Shown here: one piece after another, positions 1-7,076 of the stretch
Numbering within the stretch: the first letter of the stretch is position 1
Layout of the letters: every line of letters begins with the position of its first letter
Source of the DNA: Elusimicrobiota bacterium
GTDB taxonomy: Bacteria; CG03; SLGR01; JAGXOG01
Direction of reading: 5' to 3'
Length of the DNA stretch: 9,804 bases
NCBI GenBank assembly: GCA_027858455.1
Contig: JAQICQ010000203.1
Coordinates: 1-9,804 of the forward strand
The notes under the pieces: model-generated
Told to the model about the DNA's origin: nothing
The model's database searches: none
The model's input: the letters and a program-made list of their open reading frames with translations, nothing else
Made by a program: the position numbers and the translations under genes

Positions 1-798
1 TTAGCCGGAAATTTATCCGCGGGAACTTATGACCCGGTAAATCTGGCTTTTTTAGCCTCACTTGCAGCGGCAATTACTATTACAATATTAACTTATCTTT
101 CAGTCCCTTCTTCCACCTCTCAGGCAGCGGTGGGGAGTATAATGGGAATAGGTATAGCGCTTACCGGATTTGCCGGCGCCGAATGGGGCGGTTTTATAAA
201 AATGGCTGTAGTATGGGTGGGTAATCCCGTCTTAACCGCGATAGTTGCTTTTATAATGTTTAAAATCCTGGCTAAACCTGTAAACTATTTTATAAAGTCG
301 GATATATGGTATAATCGTATTTTCTCAGCCATGCTCATAGTAAGCGGTTCATACGGCGCCTATACTCTGGGAGCTTCTCATGCTGCGGTAACTACTGCGC
401 CGTTTTATAAAGCAGGATTATTTGACAACATTAATATTATGGGTTTAAGCCCGAAATTTATTGCTTCAGCTGTGGGAGGCATCGGGATGTCGCTGGGAGT
501 AGTTACCTACTCTAAAAAAGTAATAGAGACGGTAGGTAAGAAAATAACCGTTCTGGACCCTTTTTCTGCTTTTATCAGCGTAATGTCTGCCGCCGTTACC
601 GTTCATATATGCAAAACTATAGGAGTTCCTGTCTCTACTTCTCAGGCCATTGTTGGTTCCATAGCTGGAGTAGGTTTAGTCAAGGGAGCGCAGACAATAA
701 ATTTCAAGTCACTTAGACTTATATTCTTAGGATGGATGATGACTCCTGTTGCCGGAGCTGTATTTAGTTTCGGGTTAATAAAATTATTTCTTAAATGA
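1..798 (+). CDS. PiT (PHO4) family inorganic anion permease, C-terminal part
   Basis: The reading frame is open from base 1, so the gene starts outside the window and 265 residues remain. It is an integral inner-membrane transporter with long hydrophobic segments throughout. Two copies of the family's inverted-repeat signature are seen: VPSSTSQAAVGSIMG at visible residues 35-49 and VPVSTSQAIVGSIAG at about 209-223. PiT proteins co-transport phosphate with Na+ or H+. Usually each half also carries a GAN(D/N)xxN motif; the only one in view reads GASHAAVTTAP (about residues 124-134), so the substrate-binding Asn/Asp residues are replaced. This recalls the PiT-family sulfate permease CysP, so sulfate or another anion is as plausible as phosphate. 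A GTG at 130 could be mistaken for a start, but the homology begins upstream of it. The stop overlaps the next start as ATGA. Family assignment is firm; substrate is uncertain. Confidence 0.9.
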   Translation, partial: LAGNLSAGTYDPVNLAFLASLAAAITITILTYLSVPSSTSQAAVGSIMGIGIALTGFAGAEWGGFIKMAVVWVGNPVLTAIVAFIMFKILAKPVNYFIKSDIWYNRIFSAMLIVSGSYGAYTLGASHAAVTTAPFYKAGLFDNINIMGLSPKFIASAVGGIGMSLGVVTYSKKVIETVGKKITVLDPFSAFISVMSAAVTVHICKTIGVPVSTSQAIVGSIAGVGLVKGAQTINFKSLRLIFLGWMMTPVAGAVFSFGLIKLFLK

Positions 799-1292
799 AA
801 AAAGATTACAGGGCCGCTACACCGGATATCGCTAAAAATACCTATATTGCCAGGAGCGCCGCAATTATCGGACGGGTTAAAATTTCAGAAAAATCTTCAA
901 TATGGCCCGGTGCCGTTATTAGGGGGGACATAGAGCAGATAGAGATAAAAGAAAGTTCAAATATACAGGACGGCGTTCTTATACATACCTCGCCGGATTT
1001 TCCTGTCATTATTGAGAAAAATGTTACTGTAGGCCACGGAGCTGTTTTACACGGCTGCAAAATTAAAAGTAATGTTCTTATAGGCATGGGGGCAATATTA
1101 TTGGACGGTGCTGTGGTTGAAGAAGAAACTATAGTGGCTGCCGGCTCTCTCGTTCCGGAAGGAAAAATTCTTCAATCTGGATGGCTCTATATGGGTTCCC
1201 CAGCAGTTAAAAAAAGAGAGATTAATGATACCCAAAAAGAGATGATAATAAAAAGAGCGCAGGAATATATTGAACTTGCGGGGCTTGTATGA
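795..1292 (+). CDS. gamma-class carbonic anhydrase-like hexapeptide-repeat protein (YrdA/PaaY type)
   Basis: A 165-residue left-handed beta-helix protein of normal length for this family, cytoplasmic with no signal peptide. The residues that build the metal site and active site of gamma carbonic anhydrases are all present: R43 and D45 (in VIRGD), Q58 and D59 (in NIQDG), and three candidate zinc/iron ligands H64, H81 and H86 (LIHT, VGHGAVLHG). Hexapeptide repeats run through residues 15-120 and a short amphipathic helix closes the C-terminus (about 142-162). The reaction would be CO2 hydration, but many bacterial members show weak or no activity in vitro, so enzymatic function is inferred. The start overlaps the permease stop as ATGA with no clear ribosome site, which points to translational coupling. 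Its stop overlaps the next start in the same way. Confidence 0.93.
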   Translation: MKKDYRAATPDIAKNTYIARSAAIIGRVKISEKSSIWPGAVIRGDIEQIEIKESSNIQDGVLIHTSPDFPVIIEKNVTVGHGAVLHGCKIKSNVLIGMGAILLDGAVVEEETIVAAGSLVPEGKILQSGWLYMGSPAVKKREINDTQKEMIIKRAQEYIELAGLV

Positions 1293-2662
1293 TTAAAAGA
1301 ACAGCTCTTTCTTTCATTATAATTTTATCGGCCTGCTTAGTGTATTCAAACTTTCTTTGTCCGCAAGAGGTCCGGGCCGGAGTGGATGTTTTGGAATTTA
1401 ATCCAAATGCAAGAATAAAGGGGCTGGGCGGAGCCGGCGCGGCAATAAACGGTATAACTACTCCCCTTGCGGTGAATCCTGCGTCAATGGGGATTGGGAA
1501 TCAGCCTAAATTAAGTTTTTTCTACGGCGGTCTTTCTACCTCAACGCACTTTGGGTATGTAGAATATGATTATCCGGTTACATCATGGGCGGCGCTCGGC
1601 GCCGCAAGCAGGGTAAAGTATCTTAATGAAAATAATTTTTCAAGGGATTTATTTTTTGGATTATCATTTGACCTCTTTAAAAGTTTGAGTGTGGGGTCTT
1701 CGGCAGGGCTTATTAGCGAGACGCTCTATGGGAATACCGGCGAAGCTTTTACCGCATCCGCAGGAATGCAAATTGCGCCTTTCAAATGGATGAATTTATC
1801 GGCCGGAGCAAAAAACATTAATTCACCGGTTATAAAATACGGGTCAACCGGTTCTTCGGTGGCGCTCACGCTGGACGGCAGGGTAGGTATCAGCATATTC
1901 AGTGCTGATTTTTTCAACATAGCGGCAGATTTTCACATTCTGGATATAAATAAAAAAGAAGGGTCAATGAAAATAAAAGAGAGTTATGGAGTTGAAATTT
2001 ATCCTTTTTCTTCTTTGGCAATTCGCGGGGGGATTGCTTGCGATACCTGGCATTCCGGTTTTGGGATAATATCCAGGGATATGGATATAGACTATGCTTA
2101 TGTGGACAGGAAAGAGGGGTTTAAGCATTATATCCAATATACAAGGAAGTTTGCGTCACCGACCACCGTTAGAGAAAAAGAACTGGCGGCGAAAGAAAAA
2201 ATTTTAAAAAAGGAGCAGCTTTATGTCCGCGCGCAGGCTGAATATAACAAAGAAAAAATAGCCCTTGCCAACCAGCTCGTTCAAAAATATATGGAGGAGT
2301 ATGGTAAAGATAAGAGGATACTGGAAATCCGGGATGACATTCGGGAGTGGATAAATAAAAAGAGGGAAAAAAATATGGGTCGGGTCGGGGAACTAAAAAA
2401 TGAGATACTTAAAGATTATTATCAGGGGCAAATCAAAGAAGCCCGGAGGAAACTGTCAAATATGAAACTCCTGGCCCCCAATTACGAAGAAACTAAATAT
2501 CTTTCTCACCTTATAACAGCGCAGATGCTTTTAGAAGAAGGAAAATATCAGCAGTCGGAAGATGAATTGGTTGAAGCTTTGAAAATTAATCCCGATAGTG
2601 TTGAGGTTATAGACCTGCATAAAAGGTTACAGGAGGTATTAAAGTTAAATGAAGAAGAATAA
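1289..2662 (+). CDS. PorV/UPF0164-like outer-membrane barrel protein with C-terminal coiled-coil and TPR tail
   Basis: 457 residues. An N-terminal signal peptide (K3-R4, then a hydrophobic stretch) probably ends at VRA-30; a lipobox-like LSAC (13-16) makes a lipoprotein possible but less likely. Residues 32-288 look like a beta barrel: ARIKGLGGAG followed by AVNPASMG is the N-terminal signature of PorV/PorQ and UPF0164 proteins, and alternating Gly/aromatic strands follow to a terminal YIQYTRKF. Residues 290-375 are highly charged and helical, and 376-450 contain TPR-like helices (EGKYQQSEDELVEALKINPD at 417-436). A barrel with a periplasmic TPR tail is unusual for PorV, which normally ends at the last strand. 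Without type IX secretion genes here, a secretion role cannot be claimed. It overlaps the next gene by 14 nt, so the two products probably act together. Fold assignment is by pattern only. Confidence 0.72.
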   Translation: MIKRTALSFIIILSACLVYSNFLCPQEVRAGVDVLEFNPNARIKGLGGAGAAINGITTPLAVNPASMGIGNQPKLSFFYGGLSTSTHFGYVEYDYPVTSWAALGAASRVKYLNENNFSRDLFFGLSFDLFKSLSVGSSAGLISETLYGNTGEAFTASAGMQIAPFKWMNLSAGAKNINSPVIKYGSTGSSVALTLDGRVGISIFSADFFNIAADFHILDINKKEGSMKIKESYGVEIYPFSSLAIRGGIACDTWHSGFGIISRDMDIDYAYVDRKEGFKHYIQYTRKFASPTTVREKELAAKEKILKKEQLYVRAQAEYNKEKIALANQLVQKYMEEYGKDKRILEIRDDIREWINKKREKNMGRVGELKNEILKDYYQGQIKEARRKLSNMKLLAPNYEETKYLSHLITAQMLLEEGKYQQSEDELVEALKINPDSVEVIDLHKRLQEVLKLNEEE

Positions 2663-4040
2663 ATTAATAGCGGTAATTACTGTTTTACTCTTTCTGCCGG
2701 TATTAGTCTGCGCGCAGACAGACGAGATTATAGACCGGGCGGTAAAAGAATATCTCCGGGGGGATTACAGCGCCGCCATCGGAGATTTCGAGAGAGCGCT
2801 GGATGAAGGGGAAAACCCTAAGGCCAGGCAGCTGCTTTATAAAGCCATAGTTGCTGAAGGGAGCAGGTATTATAAAAAAGAAGATTACGAGCAGGCAAAA
2901 AAATATTTATTGCAAGCTAAAGATATAAATCCTCAGGACACTGAAGTTCAAAACATGTTAAGTGAAATATATAAGGCTACAGGCATATCTAAATCGGGAA
3001 ATGCTCCTGAAAAAGAAATTCAAAATTTAAAAACTGCGGTGGCAAGTCAAAGAGCAGCAACTTCAAAGTACAGAAATACGGTCAACAGCCTTGTTGCCCA
3101 GCGGAATAACTTACGCAATGAAATCAAAGACCGCGAAAAGGAAATCAGCGATGCTCAAACTAAAGTTGAAAAACTTGAAAAAAACCTTAAAGATACAAGC
3201 GGTAAATTCGAAATTATCTGGATAGTAAGCGCGGCTGTAATTCTTGCGGGCGGCATATTGGTTTTTCTCATATTAAGGAAAGTTTACAGCACTTCAAGCG
3301 GTAGTTATTACCAGCTTGAAGAACTTGAAGAAAAAATTGCTTCTCGGCTTGACGAGGCGGATACCGAATCCGAAGAGCTTGAAGAGAGAGTTGCCAGAAG
3401 TATCAATAAGATGGTTGACGGACAGAGAGACGTAGTAAAGAATATGGCTCTTTCTGCGGGATCCCAGGCTAAAAATGATATTGAACTGATAAAAGATAAG
3501 CTTGATGACCAGTTTAGCCGGCAGCAGGAAAAACTGCTGGAATTATTAACTATGCAGGCCGGTGCTCTTTCTAAAGAGAAAACGGAAAAAGTTGAAGTTA
3601 ACGACGGCGCCGGCGGCAAGAGGGTAATTACAGATGTTAATCCGCATGTGCGCGCTCGCGCCGACGGCGTTGAGCTTATACCCCGGACAATATCGGATCC
3701 TTCAGTAGCTGAAAAAATGCTAAAACCTTACTTAACCGATCCAAATAACAGAGTCAGGGGAAACGCCTGCGTCGCTATTCATCAATATAATCCCGAACTG
3801 GCGATAAAGACTTTGGAAAAGATGGCGGAAAGTTCCGGTAAATGGATGAGGCTTTCAGCGGCCTGGGCGGTAGGTGAGATATCGTCTCCGGAAGTAACTC
3901 ATATTTTGCGGAAATTAATTGATGATATTGACGAGAGAGTAAAAGAGAGAGCAATTAAATCTTTTGAGAATATGGCCGAGGTTAAAGCCGATATTGGCGC
4001 GGAAATAAGAAAAATGATTGATAAAAGCAACGAGGAATAA
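2649..4040 (+). CDS. membrane-anchored TPR / coiled-coil / HEAT-repeat protein
   Basis: 463 residues, not a named family that I recognise. The layout is a signal peptide (1-23, ending VLVCAQ), two or more TPR-like repeats (about 25-110, e.g. YLRGDYSAAIGDFERALDEG and YYKKEDYEQAKKYLLQAKDI), a coiled coil (121-185), one transmembrane helix (188-210) followed by R/K, a second coiled coil (about 222-312), and HEAT-like helical repeats (350-460, with RVRGNACVAIH and KWMRLSAAWAVGEI). If the signal peptide is cleaved, the TPR part is periplasmic and the HEAT part cytoplasmic, which would make it a trans-membrane scaffold. The start has a good Shine-Dalgarno, AGGAGGT at 2631-2637, inside the end of the barrel gene. 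Both proteins carry TPR segments that could meet in the periplasm. Role unknown; domain calls are by eye. Confidence 0.78.
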   Translation: MKKNKLIAVITVLLFLPVLVCAQTDEIIDRAVKEYLRGDYSAAIGDFERALDEGENPKARQLLYKAIVAEGSRYYKKEDYEQAKKYLLQAKDINPQDTEVQNMLSEIYKATGISKSGNAPEKEIQNLKTAVASQRAATSKYRNTVNSLVAQRNNLRNEIKDREKEISDAQTKVEKLEKNLKDTSGKFEIIWIVSAAVILAGGILVFLILRKVYSTSSGSYYQLEELEEKIASRLDEADTESEELEERVARSINKMVDGQRDVVKNMALSAGSQAKNDIELIKDKLDDQFSRQQEKLLELLTMQAGALSKEKTEKVEVNDGAGGKRVITDVNPHVRARADGVELIPRTISDPSVAEKMLKPYLTDPNNRVRGNACVAIHQYNPELAIKTLEKMAESSGKWMRLSAAWAVGEISSPEVTHILRKLIDDIDERVKERAIKSFENMAEVKADIGAEIRKMIDKSNEE

Positions 4041-4060
4041 AAAGAGGCGAGGTTAAAATT

Positions 4061-4528
4061 ATGGAAGAAATATTAAGTAAAACAAAAATTTTTAAAGGAT
4101 TAACTAAAAAAGAATTTTCTGCTATAAAAAGTATAGCTAAAGAAAAGAAATTTAAAGAAGGGGATTCATTATTTAAAAAAGGCCAGGAAGGCGGGGCTCT
4201 GTATGTCATTGTTTCGGGAATAGTTGATATTTCAGTAAATATAGATATGGAGTGGGGGCTTGAGGAAATAAGACTTGCAAGAATGGACAGTGGGGATATT
4301 ATCGGCGAACTTTCTTTTTTTGACGGTCATAAAAGATCGGCGGAAGCAACAGCATTTGTAAATTCAGAACTGCTTATTATAGACAAAAAGGATTACGATA
4401 AACTTGTAAAGGAGAATAAGGACCTGGGGCTGAAAATTTTAAATAATGTTTTTAAACTTGTAAGCAAAAGACTGAGAAGATCCAATACCAGCGTAAGCGA
4501 CATGGCGCGCAATCTGTATTTTTATTGA
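4061..4528 (+). CDS. stand-alone cyclic-nucleotide-binding domain protein
   Basis: 155 residues, one cNMP-binding (CAP/CRP effector) domain from about residue 8 to 120 and a short C-terminal helix (about 121-140). The phosphate-binding cassette is GELSFFDGHKRSA at 82-94. E83 matches the Glu that contacts the ribose hydroxyl in CRP, and R92-S93 match the Arg-Ser/Thr pair that holds the cyclic phosphate, so ligand binding looks intact. There is no helix-turn-helix, kinase or channel part, so it is unlikely to be a DNA-binding regulator; it may act by protein contact. The start follows a 20-nt gap with GAGGT at 4049-4053. It sits between the HEAT-repeat protein and a PHP phosphoesterase in the same run of genes. 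The ligand (cAMP, cGMP or other) cannot be read from sequence. Confidence 0.88.
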   Translation: MEEILSKTKIFKGLTKKEFSAIKSIAKEKKFKEGDSLFKKGQEGGALYVIVSGIVDISVNIDMEWGLEEIRLARMDSGDIIGELSFFDGHKRSAEATAFVNSELLIIDKKDYDKLVKENKDLGLKILNNVFKLVSKRLRRSNTSVSDMARNLYFY

Positions 4529-4534
4529 TATAAA

Positions 4535-5419
4535 ATGAAAGAAGCTGATCTCCATATACATACAACTTATTCAGACGGAACATGTTCTGCCGAGGATGTA
4601 GTTAAGATAGCAAAAAGGAAAGGGCTTTCCGCAATTGCAATTACCGACCATGATATTACCGACGGAATTTGGCCCGCAATAAAGATAGGAGCAAAGATAG
4701 GTATAGAGGTCATACCCGGAATAGAGCTTTCTTGTGAATTTAATTCCGCCGAAATTCATATACTTGGATATTATATTAACTGGGAGAACAACTGGTTTCA
4801 AAAAAAACTTAAAGTCTTCCAAAAAGCCCGCGAGAGAAGAGCCTATTATATTTTAAATAAATTAAAAGAGCTGGGATATGATATAGATGAGAATATGCTT
4901 ATGTCCAAGGCAAGTTTAGGCTCGGTAAGCAGGCTTCATTTTGCCAGATGCTTGGAAGAGACAGGGGCTGTGGAAAGCATAAGGGAAGCATTTGACACTC
5001 TCCTCAGCATTGGGCGACCGGCATTTGTAAGAAAGCTCAGGATAACTCCCGAAGAAGCGCTGAATATGATTCACAGAGTAGGTGGCGTATCTGTCATAGC
5101 GCACCCAGTCTTTGGGGGAAGCAATAAAAATTTCTTAAAAAAACTTAAAAGGCTGGGGCTTTCGGGTATTGAATGCTATCATCCGTCTCATACTCTGGAT
5201 AAGACAAAAAAGTATATTAAGCATGCCGAGGATTTAGGGCTTGCAATTACCGGAGGTACGGATTCTCATGGATTAAAAGAGGAAGATAATCCCATAGGCA
5301 GCATGAGAATAGATTACAGTATGGTAGAAGATCTCAAAAGGGCCAATAGTTTTAACGAAAGAAAAAACAGAGTAATTTTAAATTACCCTCAAAAAATAAA
5401 AATAGCAAGGAGGAAATAA
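4535..5419 (+). CDS. PHP-domain phosphoesterase, TrpH/YciV family
   Basis: 294 residues, the usual length for the TrpH/YciV family, cytoplasmic. All expected metal ligands of the trinuclear PHP site are visible: D5/H7/H9 and D14 (DLHIHTTYSDG), D38-H39 (ITDHD), E64 (PGIELS), H75 (AEIHILGYY), H190 (VIAHP), and D243/H245 (GTDSHG). The middle insertion (about 85-165, ending in GRPAFVRK) is the cap region typical of the family. Characterised members are 5'-3' exonucleases acting on short RNA (RNase AM in E. coli) and phosphatases that remove the 3' phosphate of nucleoside 3',5'-bisphosphates such as pAp. The start lies 6 nt after the previous stop without a clear SD, suggesting coupling. It neighbours a cyclic-nucleotide sensor and a CBS protein, so a nucleotide-related role in this operon is possible but unproven. 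Confidence 0.92.
   Translation: MKEADLHIHTTYSDGTCSAEDVVKIAKRKGLSAIAITDHDITDGIWPAIKIGAKIGIEVIPGIELSCEFNSAEIHILGYYINWENNWFQKKLKVFQKARERRAYYILNKLKELGYDIDENMLMSKASLGSVSRLHFARCLEETGAVESIREAFDTLLSIGRPAFVRKLRITPEEALNMIHRVGGVSVIAHPVFGGSNKNFLKKLKRLGLSGIECYHPSHTLDKTKKYIKHAEDLGLAITGGTDSHGLKEEDNPIGSMRIDYSMVEDLKRANSFNERKNRVILNYPQKIKIARRK
5407..5413 (+). promoter_or_regulatory. ribosome binding site for the CBS-pair gene
   Basis: AAGGAGG, a near-perfect Shine-Dalgarno 8 nt before GTG 5422. It sits inside the last codons of the PHP gene and decides the choice of a GTG start. It is one of the stronger SDs in the operon, whereas several neighbours rely on stop/start overlap. Confidence 0.8.
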
Positions 5420-5421
5420 AA

Positions 5422-5898
5422 GTGTTCAAAGTTAAAGAATGTATGTCAAAAAAAATTGTAAAAGCCAAAAGGGGTACACCTCTTTCTGAAATAATTAAAT
5501 TTTTTAAAGAGAACCGATTTCATACCCTGCCGGTAGTTGATGAAGAAAAACTGATAGGTGTAATATCTTTAAATGAAATTACTGCTGTCTTTAAACCTCA
5601 TTCGGCGGAAATCAATAAACTTTTAGAGACTGTGCCATTTATAGATTCTGTGCCGGAAACAGAGTTAGATATAAACTGCCTTACACCGGAAATGGGTATA
5701 CTTGTTGTCGCTGACGAACTTTTGACAAAAAGATATCATACAATAGGTCCGGATAAATCGGTTTCTGAAGCTTTTATTGCAATGCAGGAAAACAATACCA
5801 AAATGCTCATGGTGACAGAAGACGGAAAGCTTGTAGGCATAATAAGCATGTTTGATATTATATACGCACTTTTCAAGGAGAAAGGTGTTATAAAATGA
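5422..5898 (+). CDS. CBS-domain pair protein linked to antiporters
   Basis: 158 residues made almost wholly of two CBS domains: CBS1 about 1-57 (ECMSKKIVKAKRGTPLSEII, with HTLPVVDEEKLIGVIS) and CBS2 about 97-153 (HTIGPDKSVSEAF, with MLMVTEDGKLVGIIS). A 40-residue linker (58-96) joins them. CBS pairs (Bateman modules) bind adenosine nucleotides, S-adenosylmethionine or c-di-AMP and regulate transporters or enzymes. No enzymatic or DNA-binding part is attached. The start is GTG, chosen because AAGGAGG at 5407-5413 lies 8 nt upstream and CBS1 begins at once. The stop overlaps the first antiporter's start as ATGA, which strongly suggests co-translation and that this is the antiporter's soluble regulatory subunit (inference). 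Confidence 0.9.
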   Translation: MFKVKECMSKKIVKAKRGTPLSEIIKFFKENRFHTLPVVDEEKLIGVISLNEITAVFKPHSAEINKLLETVPFIDSVPETELDINCLTPEMGILVVADELLTKRYHTIGPDKSVSEAFIAMQENNTKMLMVTEDGKLVGIISMFDIIYALFKEKGVIK

Positions 5899-7076
5899 TT
5901 CCGAATGTAATCTTGTCACTTGGTTTTATTCTTCTTGCGGGGTTAGTCGCAGCAACTATTATCAAAAGTTTTAAATTTCCGACTATAACCGCCTATTTAG
6001 TTCTTGGGATTATTATAGGACCTCATTTTCTAGGCTTTATATCGAACCGGGTTATTGCTTCTTCCGGGTTAATCTCAAATATAGTGTTAAGTTTTATAGC
6101 ATTCAGTATAGGACAAAATTTCTCGCGGGACAGATTCCGCCAGATAGGTAAAGTTGCTATTTCAATATCGATTTCCGAAGCTGTTTTTGCCGCTGCAGCA
6201 GTAGGTATTGGTTTAGCATTACTGACTGATCTCCCTCTTTTTGTCGTTCTGTCTTTTGCGGCAATTGCTCCGGCGACGGCGCCTGCGGCTATTGTAATGG
6301 TAGTCCGGCAGTTTGGCGCAAAGGGCAAATTTACAGACACATTGCTTGCGGTAGTTGCGCTTGACGATTCCTGGGGCTTAATGATATTTGCCTTAATTTT
6401 AGCCGTAGCAAAAAGCATGACCGGTTCCCATACTAATATCTTTTCCCTGGCGATTTCCGGGGTATTTCACGGAATGATTGAAATATTCGGCGCGATTGCC
6501 CTGGGCTGTATCCTCGGAACGGTTCTTTCAAAACTTGCAAAGTATGTAAAAAACCAATCCGACACCTTAACCTATACACTTGGATTTATACTTTTAAATG
6601 CCGGGCTTTCTTTGTTTTTAGATGTTTCCGTCCTGCTTTCCAACATGGCTATGGCTGCAGTAATTGTAAATATAAATAAGACCGGGTTTAAATTTTTTGA
6701 AGCATTAAGAAATATTGATGCTCCTTTTTATCTTTTGTTTTTCGTTCTGGCCGGCGCTAATCTCGAACTTGGAATGGTTTCAAGCATGGGAATTATAGGT
6801 ATTGTATATCTTGTTGCAAGAGTCGCGGGTAAAATAATAGGGGTATATGTCGGAGGAACTATTTCTGCGGCAGGAGAGGATATTAAAAAATATTTAGGTA
6901 TCGGACTTGCCCCTCAGGCAGGTGTTGCTTTGGGGATGGCAATGATAATAAAAAACGTTTTTCCGAAAGAAGGGGGGTTTATAATGTCAACTATTATTGC
7001 GACTACGGTAGTTTATGAAATTATAGGTCCTGTTTTCACTAAAATGTCTTTAAGAAAAGCAGGTAATCTTAAATAA
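5895..7076 (+). CDS. CPA2-type cation/proton antiporter, first tandem copy
   Basis: 393 residues with about 12-13 hydrophobic helices, the length of the Na+/H+ exchanger domain alone. Diagnostic points are PTITAYLVLGIIIGP (29-43), the unwound-helix region APATAPAA (125-132), the ion-binding Asp pair D157-D158 in VVALDDSWG, and K313 in ARVAGKIIG, a position that recalls the TM10 lysine of electrogenic members such as NapA. The DD pair suggests electrogenic exchange of Na+ (or K+) for protons rather than an electroneutral transporter. There is no C-terminal RCK/TrkA-N or TrkA-C domain, which many CPA2 proteins carry; the upstream CBS protein may take that role. Start ATG 5895 overlaps the CBS stop (ATGA), with AAAGGTG at 5881-5887 as a possible SD. 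The next gene is a paralogue. Confidence 0.92.
   Translation: MIPNVILSLGFILLAGLVAATIIKSFKFPTITAYLVLGIIIGPHFLGFISNRVIASSGLISNIVLSFIAFSIGQNFSRDRFRQIGKVAISISISEAVFAAAAVGIGLALLTDLPLFVVLSFAAIAPATAPAAIVMVVRQFGAKGKFTDTLLAVVALDDSWGLMIFALILAVAKSMTGSHTNIFSLAISGVFHGMIEIFGAIALGCILGTVLSKLAKYVKNQSDTLTYTLGFILLNAGLSLFLDVSVLLSNMAMAAVIVNINKTGFKFFEALRNIDAPFYLLFFVLAGANLELGMVSSMGIIGIVYLVARVAGKIIGVYVGGTISAAGEDIKKYLGIGLAPQAGVALGMAMIIKNVFPKEGGFIMSTIIATTVVYEIIGPVFTKMSLRKAGNLK

Noticed and set aside
130..798. A PiT permease starting at GTG 130
   Set aside because: The frame is open to base 1 and the VPSSTSQA signature lies upstream of the GTG, so the gene is truncated by the window edge and does not start here.
842..1087. 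81-codon minus-strand open frame
   Set aside because: Antisense to the catalytic core of the gamma carbonic anhydrase-like gene; no recognisable domain.
3308..3619. 103-codon minus-strand open frame, Ser-rich
   Set aside because: It is antisense to the coiled-coil part of the TPR/HEAT gene; its Ser-rich product is the mirror of Glu/Lys codons there and it shows no family features or own RBS context.
4041..4060. Possible promoter or terminator in the 20-nt gap before the cNMP-binding gene
   Set aside because: Too short, no hairpin or -35/-10 pair seen; only a GAGGT ribosome site. The genes are treated as one operon.
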